Below, piece by piece: positions 24,647-32,538 of a DNA stretch of 62,721 nucleotides (position 1 is its first letter; each line of letters starts with the position of its first letter). Both the position numbers and the translations under genes were made by a program. The notes beneath the pieces were generated by a model that did no database searches, was not told the origin of the DNA, and saw only the letters and a list, made by a program, of their open reading frames with translations. This DNA comes from Oscillospiraceae bacterium. Lineage in GTDB: Bacteria; Bacillota; Clostridia; Oscillospirales; SIG627. The stretch lies in assembly GCA_015063985.1 (NCBI GenBank), contig SVTC01000012.1:1-62721 (forward strand), given 5' to 3'.

Positions 24647-25450
24647 TCAACTGAAATTCAGCATTTTTAATTCCCTCATAGCCGCGTCATAAGATTTTTT
24701 CGTTGCGGCTATCACAGAATCAGTGGATACAAAGCTCAAGGGCTCGCCTTTCATATTACTGATAACACCGCCCGCTTCCTCAACAAGGAGCATTCCCGCG
24801 GCGTAATCCCAGGGAGAAAGCTTAAGCTCAAAGAAAAGATCTATCCTTCCTGCGGCAAGATATGCAAGATCCAGCGCCGCCGCTCCGCTTCTTCTCAGAT
24901 CTCCGAAAAGATCAAAAAAGCACTTTGCTATCTCGAAGCTTTTCGCTCCCAAAGTATTCTTGTAATAGGGCGAGCTTCCGAAGGTATAGATACCGTATTC
25001 CACGTCTCTTTCGGTCACAGATACCTGCTTTCCGTTTAAAAAGGCTCCTCCTCCCCTCACTGCAGAAAAAAGCTCATTTTGGAAGGGGTCGTAAACCACA
25101 CCGATAACACATTCTCCCTCATTGAACATTGCAAGAGAGATGCAGGAATGTCTGTAATCGTGAACAAAATTCGCAGTTCCGTCGATAGGGTCAATAATAA
25201 ACAGATACGGTGCTTTCACAAGACTTGAATCATTTTCCTTTTCCTCGGAAATAAATACCGCTTGGGGAATGATTTTTTTAATTTCCGAGATAAGCTGTTC
25301 CTGAACGGCAACGTCATATTTGGTGACAAGGTTTGCCGCAGTTCCTTTTTCCGAAACGCCACCCAAATTCTCCACGTCTGTGGCGCTCAGAAGCATTTCC
25401 CCGGTCTCCTTTACTATTTGGGAAAGCTTTGTACAAAGTTCTCTCATCAT
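24647..25450 (-). CDS. Inositol-monophosphatase family phosphatase
   Basis: 267 residues. The metal and phosphate motifs are intact: FISEEKENDS (Glu), FIIDPIDGTANFVHDY (DPxDGT), and near the end LSPWDYAAGMLLVEEAGG (WDxAAG). Members hydrolyse inositol phosphates, fructose-1,6-bisphosphate or sugar/nucleotide phosphates with Mg2+. The start at 25450 overlaps the stop of the ADH gene (TGATG) with GAGGAG 5 bases ahead. Confidence 0.92.
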   Translation of the reverse strand: MMRELCTKLSQIVKETGEMLLSATDVENLGGVSEKGTAANLVTKYDVAVQEQLISEIKKIIPQAVFISEEKENDSSLVKAPYLFIIDPIDGTANFVHDYRHSCISLAMFNEGECVIGVVYDPFQNELFSAVRGGGAFLNGKQVSVTERDVEYGIYTFGSSPYYKNTLGAKSFEIAKCFFDLFGDLRRSGAAALDLAYLAAGRIDLFFELKLSPWDYAAGMLLVEEAGGVISNMKGEPLSFVSTDSVIAATKKSYDAAMRELKMLNFS

Positions 25451-26469
25451 CACTTCTCCTCTTTTATGCAAACAAGCACCTTTCCCTTGGCTGAGAGCCT
25501 TCTTGTCTTTATTTCATCCACCGCTTCCTCAAGGGATATCACCGCGCTTATTGCTTTATCGGCATCAATGATCTTGTTTTCAAGCAGACTTATCGCTCTT
25601 GAGGTGGTGCAAGGATTTATGTAAGAGGTCTTTATAACAAGCTCCTTTGTAAATGCCTCGTACCACTTTAAGCCCACAACGGCATCCTTGTCGCTGACAC
25701 CGAAAAGGACCACAGTCGCTCCTCTTCCTGCAATATCAAGGCTGAGCTCTGCGGTAACGGGGATACCAACGCACTCTATGACCTTATCTATGCACGTTAT
25801 CCCCTTTTCTTCAAGCACCTTTTTCGGGTCCTCTCTTACGGAATCTATAAAAAGGTCCGCTCCCATATCCAAGGCGTTATTCCTCTTGGAAGGATCGGCA
25901 TCGAGGGCAACTATCTTTCCGGCACCAAAGCTTTTTAAAAGGGATATCATAATAGCTCCTATTGCACCGCAGCCCACAACGGCAACGGTCTCCCCGGGGA
26001 TCAGCCCCAAAAGATCCATTCCGTGCAAGCAGCAGCTCAAGGGCTCCGTCAACGCTCCGTCCCTCAGGGAAAGCGCATCGGGCAAGGGGTACACATTCTC
26101 TACGGGAGGGCAAACGTACTCCGCCATTCCCTTTACAACACCTTTGGATGCGGTGCAAAGATGCCTTTTACCCTTTTTGCACATATCGCAGCATCCGCAG
26201 CTCCAATTGGGATCCACTGTAACTCTGTCACCCTTTTTAAAGGAGGTAACGTCCTTTCCCACCTCCGCCACAACTCCGGAGATCTCGTGACCGAGGCAAA
26301 CGGGGTATACAACAGGTCTCGAGCCCGCCCTGCCCGCAAACTTGTGAAAATCGGTGCCGCAAATGCCACAGTATGACACCGCCACCTTAACGCAATTATC
26401 CTTAAGCTCAGGCTCGGGAAAATCCGTGACCCGAAGATCTCCCGCACCGAAAAGCACTGCTGCCTTCAT
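25450..26469 (-). CDS. Zinc-dependent medium-chain alcohol/polyol dehydrogenase
   Basis: 339 residues. YCGICGTDFHKF and VCLGHEISGVV hold the catalytic zinc ligands; NWSCGCCDMCKKGKRHLC gives the four structural-zinc cysteines; VAVVGCGAIGAI is the NAD Rossmann loop. Closest in pattern to sorbitol/iditol and threonine dehydrogenases. Start 26469 is supported by AAAGGAG, so the longer frame to 26523, which crosses the hairpin at 26500-26529, is rejected. Probably oxidises a polyol or sugar intermediate of this operon. Confidence 0.9.
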   Translation of the reverse strand: MKAAVLFGAGDLRVTDFPEPELKDNCVKVAVSYCGICGTDFHKFAGRAGSRPVVYPVCLGHEISGVVAEVGKDVTSFKKGDRVTVDPNWSCGCCDMCKKGKRHLCTASKGVVKGMAEYVCPPVENVYPLPDALSLRDGALTEPLSCCLHGMDLLGLIPGETVAVVGCGAIGAIMISLLKSFGAGKIVALDADPSKRNNALDMGADLFIDSVREDPKKVLEEKGITCIDKVIECVGIPVTAELSLDIAGRGATVVLFGVSDKDAVVGLKWYEAFTKELVIKTSYINPCTTSRAISLLENKIIDADKAISAVISLEEAVDEIKTRRLSAKGKVLVCIKEEK

Positions 26470-26499
26470 TTGTTTCTCCTTTCCGGCAAAAAACCAAGG

Positions 26500-26529
26500 G
26501 CAGTTTTGCGCCCAAGGGCGCAAAACTGC
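26500..26529 (-). promoter_or_regulatory. Long intercistronic stem-loop between the Gfo/Idh and ADH genes
   Basis: GCAGTTTTGCGCCC (26500-26513) and GGGCGCAAAACTGC (26516-26529) form a 13-14 bp perfect stem. On the transcript it is followed by CCTTGG and then TTTTTT, so partial termination inside the operon is possible. Confidence 0.6.
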
Positions 26530-26541
26530 AACTTAAAAATA

Positions 26542-27564
26542 TCAAAAGCTGTAAATGGGAGCAACAGGCTTACCGGACTTTGCAGACTCAACTATTGCAA
26601 AGCAGACCTCAACGGTCTTTGCACCCTCAATGCCGTTCATCTTAACGGGAGTATCCTCGGTGATGTGCTTTGCAAACACCTCAAACTCGCCCTGAGCATT
26701 GTGGTTGTTGATATTTACTCTTACCTGCTCGGGGTATTTTGCAACCTTTACCTCGTCGCCCTCCAGCTTGAAGAGCTGAAGATAGGGAGAGGTGTTATCG
26801 CAGATGATGGTGCCCTTTGTTCCGTAGATGACGGTACGCATGGTATAGTCTCTCTTGCATCCCGTGGATACGAATACCTTACCCATTGTACCGTTGGGGA
26901 ACTTCATTATTGCAATATTGGCATCATCGTAGGTAACGGTGGGAAGCACCTTGTGAGTGCCGTAGCTGAATACCTCGCAGGGATCGCCCATAAACCATCT
27001 TACAAGATCCACCGCGTGGCAACCGCCGCCAACAACACCGTTTCTTTCATTGTCGCATCTCCAGTTGCCGGGCTTAAGTATGTTCACATAGTCGTGAGCA
27101 TACTCGGATTCCATAAAGTACACCTCACCTATAGCACCGGAGTCGACTATCTCCTTAGCCTTCAAAAAGCCGGGAGTGAAGCGGCAGATCTGACCGACCA
27201 TAAACTTCTTATCGCTCTTGTTTGCGGCGGAGATGATGGCATCTATATCCGCTCTGTTAAGAGCAAGGGGCTTTTCGCACATAACGTGCTTGCCCATTTC
27301 CAAGGCCTTGACCGCCATCTCTCTGTGGAGCTGATCGGGGGATGCGATAATAACGGTATTGATCTCTTTAACCGCAAGAAGATCGTTGTAATCCTCAAAA
27401 AGCTTGTCACCTTCGATCTTGAGCTCCCTTGCGGCATTCTCCATTGACTCGCGATTTGTATCGCAGATGCCTCCAACCTTAGCACCGCAAGCAATGGCAC
27501 CCTTAAGGTGAAGCTTGCCCATTCCCATTCCTATAACACCTAATACAATGTTTTCCGTTTTCAT
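26542..27564 (-). CDS. Gfo/Idh/MocA-family oxidoreductase (inositol-dehydrogenase-like)
   Basis: 340 residues. LGVIGMGMGKLHLKGA is the NAD(P) loop; VIIASPDQLHREMAVKALEMGKHVMCEKPLAL carries the family EKP motif with its Lys; VVGGGCHAVDLVRWFMGD holds the catalytic Asp-x3-His region (here GGCHAVDL). The C-terminal beta-sheet domain is complete. GGAG precedes the ATG. Typical substrates are inositols, sugars or sugar acids. With the neighbouring IolE-like isomerase it suggests an inositol- or keto-sugar-type route. Confidence 0.9.
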   Translation of the reverse strand: MKTENIVLGVIGMGMGKLHLKGAIACGAKVGGICDTNRESMENAARELKIEGDKLFEDYNDLLAVKEINTVIIASPDQLHREMAVKALEMGKHVMCEKPLALNRADIDAIISAANKSDKKFMVGQICRFTPGFLKAKEIVDSGAIGEVYFMESEYAHDYVNILKPGNWRCDNERNGVVGGGCHAVDLVRWFMGDPCEVFSYGTHKVLPTVTYDDANIAIMKFPNGTMGKVFVSTGCKRDYTMRTVIYGTKGTIICDNTSPYLQLFKLEGDEVKVAKYPEQVRVNINNHNAQGEFEVFAKHITEDTPVKMNGIEGAKTVEVCFAIVESAKSGKPVAPIYSF

Positions 27565-27589
27565 TTTTATTCTCCTTAATTATTATTTT

Positions 27590-28402
27590 TTAAAGCAGAT
27601 CGCCCAAATGCTTTGCCGCCTTGAAGCTGAGATCTATATAATCCTCCGCAAGGGGCGAGGGCATATAGCCGTGGGCGTATTCTATGCTTAAAACACCCTT
27701 AAAGCCCGCATTCTTCAGCGCGGCCATGGTATTTCCCCAGTGGATATCTCCGCTCATGGGGATCTGATGGGAATCGTTTCCCGCATTATCGTGAAGGTGG
27801 GTGCATTGGATAAGCCCTCCCAACTCCTCTATAACCTCGGGCGCCTTTCTTTTGAAGGTCACGTGAGCATGACCGAAATCCCAGCAGCATACGGCGCTTT
27901 CACTTTCAAAGGATCTTATCAAAGCGATAAGCTCCTCTCCCCTCGAGGTAAAGCGGCGCTTTCCGCAATCGTCAAACACCGTTTCAAAAGCCACCTTGTA
28001 TCCGTTTTTCTCAGCTCTTTCAACGTAAGGAAGGTAAATATTTCTGTTATACTCCAAAGCCGCCTCGGGAGTAAATTCCATATTGGCAAAATCAAATTCA
28101 TCTCCGTGAGCCACCATAAAATCGGCACCGAGATACTCCGTGGCATAGGCGCAGCGCTCAAGGCATTCCCCGAAGCGATCTCCCCAGCTGCCGTATCTGT
28201 TAAAGGGTGCGTGAGTCTGATGTACCCTTAGACCGTACGCCTTAAAGATCTCAAGCTCCTCCTTCATTTGGCTTTCCCAAGTGTCAAGCCCGAGGTGAGG
28301 TGTGTAATCAAGCTGAGTAAAGCCCGCCTTGCTGATCTTTTCCGCAGCTCCCTTAACTCCCAGAGCGTTTGAAAAAAACAGAAGATTTATTCCGTATTCC
28401 AT
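27590..28402 (-). CDS. Sugar-phosphate isomerase/epimerase (TIM barrel)
   Basis: 270 residues. HQTHAPFNRYG, DFMVAHGDE, KVAFETVFDD (Glu), AVCCWDFGHAHV (Asp/His), IQCTHLHDNAG (His) and VLSIEYAHG (Glu) are the metal-binding blocks of the xylose-isomerase-like AP endonuclease 2 family. Start at 28402 (MEYGIN) follows GGGAG. It lies 25 bases ahead of the Gfo/Idh gene, a pairing often seen in inositol and keto-sugar operons. Substrate unknown. Confidence 0.88.
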   Translation of the reverse strand: MEYGINLLFFSNALGVKGAAEKISKAGFTQLDYTPHLGLDTWESQMKEELEIFKAYGLRVHQTHAPFNRYGSWGDRFGECLERCAYATEYLGADFMVAHGDEFDFANMEFTPEAALEYNRNIYLPYVERAEKNGYKVAFETVFDDCGKRRFTSRGEELIALIRSFESESAVCCWDFGHAHVTFKRKAPEVIEELGGLIQCTHLHDNAGNDSHQIPMSGDIHWGNTMAALKNAGFKGVLSIEYAHGYMPSPLAEDYIDLSFKAAKHLGDLL

Positions 28403-28422
28403 ATAATCCACTCCCTCTCTAT

Positions 28423-29265
28423 TTAAAATTCCATTTCAAATTCGTCTTGTCTTGTGTATTCGTTTGTAAACCTGACCTCGGACACCTTGTAGCTGTGGGA
28501 AGGAACGATATAGCTTGAAGATATGCCCTCGTCGGTAATCACAAGCTCTCTGAAGCCGCTAAGACATCGAACTATGTTTTTCTCTCCCGAATAGGAGAAG
28601 TTGCCCGTATACAAAATAGCCTTATTGCCGTTTTCCTCGCCCGTGGTTGCCACCCTTGAAATGTGGTTGTGTCCGCAGAAAAGGCAAAGTATCCTATCCT
28701 CGGTCCTCAAAAGCTCCTTAAACTCCTCGCTCTCAAGCTTCATATCAAACCAATGAGCGCAAAGGATGACCCTCTTATCGGGGTATTCCGCCATAAGCCT
28801 TTTTATATCCTCCACGTCCGCACCGCAGTAAGTACCGTCACTATGCTCAGTGGGGTCAAGATCACCGCCGTAGGTATCGCTGAGAATAAAGAGCACGTCC
28901 CCGCAAACAATATGATCCCTGCGCTTAAAGCCTGTAAGCTCCTGCCAAAGCTCGTTGCCGTACTGCTCGTGATTGCCCGCTATCATACGGATCTCCACAC
29001 CCTCGGGAACAAGGCGGTCAAGATATCTTTCCCTGAAGAGCCTTGTATCGCTGACTCCCCTTGTAAGGTAGGTTCCCTTGGTGCTCCAAGCCCAGTGATC
29101 CAGGGAATAATCCCCCAGAAGCAAAAGGGCGCTGTAGGGATCACGCTCATACTCGCACTTCAGGTCAGCGCAAAGCTCGTTTGCCTTTTCATCCCTTGAG
29201 ACGCCGTACCATCCGCTCTCGCAGTAGTGGATGTCCGACATAATGATAACTCTCGTTCTTTTCAT
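28423..29265 (-). CDS. Calcineurin-like metallophosphoesterase
   Basis: 280 residues. VIIMSDIHY (DxH), LLLGDYSLDHW (GD), MIAGNHEQYG (GNHE), VILCAHWFDM and LFCGHNHISR (GHxH) are the complete two-metal phosphoesterase motif series. Cytoplasmic. The ATG at 29265 is preceded by GAGGAG; a TTG codon 6 bases upstream is an alternative. First gene after an internal promoter at 29289-29317, so it starts the second transcription unit of this cluster. Confidence 0.92.
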   Translation of the reverse strand: MKRTRVIIMSDIHYCESGWYGVSRDEKANELCADLKCEYERDPYSALLLLGDYSLDHWAWSTKGTYLTRGVSDTRLFRERYLDRLVPEGVEIRMIAGNHEQYGNELWQELTGFKRRDHIVCGDVLFILSDTYGGDLDPTEHSDGTYCGADVEDIKRLMAEYPDKRVILCAHWFDMKLESEEFKELLRTEDRILCLFCGHNHISRVATTGEENGNKAILYTGNFSYSGEKNIVRCLSGFRELVITDEGISSSYIVPSHSYKVSEVRFTNEYTRQDEFEMEF

Positions 29266-29288
29266 ATACAACTCCTCAGTCTTACCTT

Positions 29289-29317
29289 ATGATATCACAC
29301 CATCAAGGTCTTGTCAA
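29289..29317 (-). promoter_or_regulatory. Internal promoter ahead of the metallophosphoesterase gene
   Basis: Minus-strand TTGACA (29317-29312), 17 bases, TATCAT (29294-29289). Confidence 0.75.
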
Positions 29318-29327
29318 TAAGTCCGGA

Positions 29328-30431
29328 TCATATCAAGCCCTCATCCCTTGCTCTTTCATCGGCAAGAGAGTTGAATTGCCCGATAAGCTCGATCTCGTGG
29401 GGATCGTAGGGGCGATGACTTATTCTGAAAAGATCGTGCTGCCACTTGGTAAAGTCATAATCTACGTTCTTCTCCGGATCGTAATACTGCTTCCAAAGCG
29501 CCTCCCAGGGCTCGTTGGTCTGAGTTTTTCCAACCACAAAGCCCCAACAGTAGCAGGCGATCCCTTCAAGGTAGAACAGGGGGTAGATCTCTTTAACGTC
29601 ATTATGATTTATTCTGTTAAGCCACTCAGTGCAGAAAAGAGGTCTGCCGATCTTTTTCATTTCATTTATCTGTACCACGGTCTGGACGTAGGAGCCGTAA
29701 TAATGGAAGCTTATCACGTCGGAAAGCTCCAGTGCGTGCTGCTCCTCGCAGCGCATTGCCCTGCCATCCTTAAACTTATTCCATACGTCTGCGGTAAGGG
29801 GCTGCTTCGGATCGCAGGAGCGAACGGTATCAAAGAGCATATCAAGAAGAGGGATAGCCCTTTCTCTGATCTTGTTACCGGGCTCGTTATATACGTTCCA
29901 GCAAAGGATCCTGTCATCGTCCTTATACCTTGAAACTATCATTCTTACCATTTCAAGAAACTTTTCCCGCCAGTGCTCCCTTTCGAGAAAATGCCAGGGA
30001 AGCTTGGCACGCTCCTCGTCGCTTAACGGGAATCTGCCCTGATGTATACCGATTGCATATACCTGCTCTCCCAGCCTTTTGGGAGAATAGGGCTCGTCTC
30101 CTCTGGGAAGCTCTGCCTCATTGGCAAGAACCGGCATCACCGATAGCTTGTGAGATGCCGCTATGGAAAGGTATTCCTCAAAAACACTCATAAAGCTGTC
30201 AGGCTCCTGATACCATACGTCGAAATCCACAAGCATGCGAATACTGTTAAAGCCTATCGACTCAGCCAGGGCCATTTCCTTATCCGCCACCGCCATACGC
30301 TCTCTTCTGCCGTAGCTTTGCCAAAGATCCCGTCGGTTGGCGCAGTCACTGCCGATAAAGTTGCAGCCTCTTATCCACGGCTTGGTATTATACCACCGCC
30401 AAGCCTGCTCCTTTGTCCACTGATCCTTCAT
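29328..30431 (-). CDS. Clan GH-A glycoside hydrolase-like protein
   Basis: 367 residues, a TIM barrel from the first strand (WIRGCNFIGSDC) on. CWNVYNEPGN places the acid/base Glu at 183 after strand 4 and PLFCTEWL the nucleophile Glu at 269 after strand 7, the clan GH-A (GH2/GH5-like) layout. No signal peptide and no carbohydrate-binding module, so it acts on imported oligosaccharides. The AAGGAG ahead of the ATG and 14-base spacing from the PHP gene place it in the rbsK-led unit. Linkage specificity cannot be assigned. Confidence 0.8.
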   Translation of the reverse strand: MKDQWTKEQAWRWYNTKPWIRGCNFIGSDCANRRDLWQSYGRRERMAVADKEMALAESIGFNSIRMLVDFDVWYQEPDSFMSVFEEYLSIAASHKLSVMPVLANEAELPRGDEPYSPKRLGEQVYAIGIHQGRFPLSDEERAKLPWHFLEREHWREKFLEMVRMIVSRYKDDDRILCWNVYNEPGNKIRERAIPLLDMLFDTVRSCDPKQPLTADVWNKFKDGRAMRCEEQHALELSDVISFHYYGSYVQTVVQINEMKKIGRPLFCTEWLNRINHNDVKEIYPLFYLEGIACYCWGFVVGKTQTNEPWEALWKQYYDPEKNVDYDFTKWQHDLFRISHRPYDPHEIELIGQFNSLADERARDEGLI

Positions 30432-30445
30432 TTTTTCTCCTTGAT

Positions 30446-31492
30446 TCAGTCGTTCCAGATGGGATTTCCCACCGCTATTCTCAGATCTCTCGAGGTATCA
30501 ATTACCTCTGCCCTGTAGAATTTAACCGTCGCATCGCAGTCAATGGCGACATAGCTCTTCTCGGTGCAGGATATCTTCTTTTCCAGGACTATATCCTTGT
30601 CGGCGTAAATAACAAGCTTAAATCTGTGAACGGGGTCACGAAGACTTTCGTGGAAGCTATCCACACCCACCACAAGGCGCTTGCCATCAAAGGAGCAGCT
30701 TGAGCCCATAGCAGTATCGCCTATACACATCTTCATCGCAACACCGCCGCATACAAAATCTCCCACTCTGAGACTCTTTAAATACTCTCCGTTTTTCTTT
30801 TCGGCGGCAAAAACAGAGGTCAGGCATTTATTGGATGCACAGCAATGAAGATCTCCGCCGGCGCACGCCCAAACGCGCTTACCCAAGCTCAAAAGCTCCA
30901 CCCAAAGCCTGTAATCATCCTCGCTGTATTTACTCTCGGGACGGTTATAAAATACCTCTATACCCGTATTATCGCAGAACCAATAATCAAGTGGATCATT
31001 GGATACCATTACCTGCTTGGGATGGGGATGAACGAAAAAGCCGCCGTGATCGTTTACGTAGGAAATAAGCTCGCAAAAGCGCTCACGGGTAAACTTAGGA
31101 TAGGTAAAATGACCCTCACTGCCACCCTCGAACTTAAATTCCTCAAATTTTTCCAAAAGCTCCTCCAAGGGCTTGGGACCTTCAAAGATCATATTATAAT
31201 GAAGAAACGGATGGTCTGCGGTACTGTCTGCTATCTTTGTGCCGGGCTCGGTTCCGCCCAGAAACACGCCGTCCTTCCACTGAGGAAGATACATATGTCT
31301 TACCTGGCGGTGATCCAGGATAGCGGCAAAGTCAAGCCCCAATACCTCCATAGCGGCAAGCCACTGATCCAAGGTCCTTCCGCCGTCACTGGTGCCTCCC
31401 GTGCTTGCGTGATCGTGAAGCTCTCCGAAAAACACCCTTCGTCCCTCGTAAAGCTTCTCCAAGGCATCAATATCTCTCTTAAATGCTCTCAT
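30446..31492 (-). CDS. PHP-domain metal-dependent phosphoesterase-like protein
   Basis: 348 residues. FFGELHDHAS is the first PHP motif; FAAILDHRQ, a central FFVHPHPKQ, and ACAGGDLHC (final Asp-His) supply the remaining metal ligands. About 100 C-terminal residues form an extra beta-rich domain (SSCSFDGKRLVVGVDSFHE and VIYADKDIVLEKKI). Start 31492 follows GGAGGGGA and overlaps rbsK by 14 bases. Probably hydrolyses a phosphoester in the same pathway as the neighbouring phosphatases. Confidence 0.82.
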   Translation of the reverse strand: MRAFKRDIDALEKLYEGRRVFFGELHDHASTGGTSDGGRTLDQWLAAMEVLGLDFAAILDHRQVRHMYLPQWKDGVFLGGTEPGTKIADSTADHPFLHYNMIFEGPKPLEELLEKFEEFKFEGGSEGHFTYPKFTRERFCELISYVNDHGGFFVHPHPKQVMVSNDPLDYWFCDNTGIEVFYNRPESKYSEDDYRLWVELLSLGKRVWACAGGDLHCCASNKCLTSVFAAEKKNGEYLKSLRVGDFVCGGVAMKMCIGDTAMGSSCSFDGKRLVVGVDSFHESLRDPVHRFKLVIYADKDIVLEKKISCTEKSYVAIDCDATVKFYRAEVIDTSRDLRIAVGNPIWND

Positions 31493-32429
31493 TATATTCC
31501 CCTCCAAAGCTATCAGCATAAAGCTTTTCTATCTCATCTCTTTCGGGCATCGCATCTGCCGCACCGGGGCGGGTTATAGCTATTCCCGAAACACAGCTTG
31601 CAAAATTCAAGGCCTTTCTTACGTCCATCCCCTCCGAAAGGGCAACGCAAAGTCCGCCGTTAAAGGAATCCCCGGCACCCGTGGTATCTACGGGCACGGC
31701 ATCCACCGCACTGCAGTGAATAAGCTCCTTGCCGTTATAATAAAGAGCACCGTTCTTGCCCAAGGTGATCAAAACGTTTTTGATTCCCTTACCGTATAGA
31801 GCCTCGGCGGCTTTTTTGGCATCGTCCAAGCCGTTTATCCTTACCCCCGAGAAAAACTCCGCTTCCGTCTCGTTTGGGGTAAACCAATCGCAAAGCTCAA
31901 GCACGCCTTCATCCAAGGGACAAAAGGGTGCGGGATTGAGAACGGTGATCACACCGTGCTTTTTTGCCAGCTCCAGAGCACGGACGGTGGCGTTTATATT
32001 CACCTCAAGCTGACAAAGCACAATATCGCTTGAGGCAATATCCTCTTCAAAGCCCTCAACGTCCTCTCCGCCAAGAGCGGAGTTTGCTCCCTCAATAACT
32101 ATAATGCGGTTTTCTCCGCCCTCGCTGCTGACCTCTATAAGCGCACTTCCCGTGGATAAGCCTTGCTTTGTGATTATCCCCCTTGAAGTCATTTTTTCTC
32201 TTGAAAGATGGTCAAAAAGCCTTTGTGACAGACTGTCATCCCCCACCGCGGCAACCGTCAGCACCTCTGCTCCCGCCTTTGAGGCGGCTACTGCCTGGTT
32301 AAAGCCCTTTCCTCCCGAGCCAAAGCGCAAGCTATCACCCTTCACGGTCTCTCCGTTTTGAGGAAATCTCTTGCAAAATGCAGTAATATCAACGTTGTAG
32401 CTTCCCACAACTGTAATTTTTCCCGACAT
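31479..32429 (-). CDS. rbsK: Ribokinase-type PfkB sugar kinase
   Basis: 316 residues. VVGSYNVDITAFCKRFPQNGETVKGDSLRFGSGGKGFNQAVA and DTTGAGDSFNGGLCVAL are the two PfkB signatures, and the ribokinase-like GSGGKGFNQA fits RbsK best. Phosphorylates ribose or a related sugar with ATP. First gene of the unit, with a consensus-like promoter. The leader contains AGAAG and CTTCT flanking the ribosome binding site. The exact sugar may differ from ribose given the neighbours. Confidence 0.88.
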   Translation of the reverse strand: MSGKITVVGSYNVDITAFCKRFPQNGETVKGDSLRFGSGGKGFNQAVAASKAGAEVLTVAAVGDDSLSQRLFDHLSREKMTSRGIITKQGLSTGSALIEVSSEGGENRIIVIEGANSALGGEDVEGFEEDIASSDIVLCQLEVNINATVRALELAKKHGVITVLNPAPFCPLDEGVLELCDWFTPNETEAEFFSGVRINGLDDAKKAAEALYGKGIKNVLITLGKNGALYYNGKELIHCSAVDAVPVDTTGAGDSFNGGLCVALSEGMDVRKALNFASCVSGIAITRPGAADAMPERDEIEKLYADSFGGEYNESI

Positions 32430-32464
32430 TTAAGAAGACCCCCCTTCTCTGTTATTATAGCTCC

Positions 32465-32493
32465 ATTCTATCACAGAAAGGAATAAATTGCAA
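32465..32493 (-). promoter_or_regulatory. Promoter of the rbsK-led operon
   Basis: TTGCAA (32493-32488), 17 bases, TAGAAT (32470-32465) on the minus strand. The -35 abuts the typA terminator. Confidence 0.65.
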
Positions 32494-32499
32494 TAAAAA

Positions 32500-32524
32500 A
32501 CCGACGGATTTTTATTCCGTCGGT
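32500..32524 (-). terminator. typA terminator
   Basis: ACCGACGGA (32500-32508) pairs with TCCGTCGGT (32516-32524); the minus strand continues TTTTTT. Confidence 0.9.
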
Positions 32525-32538
32525 AATTATTTTTTTGC

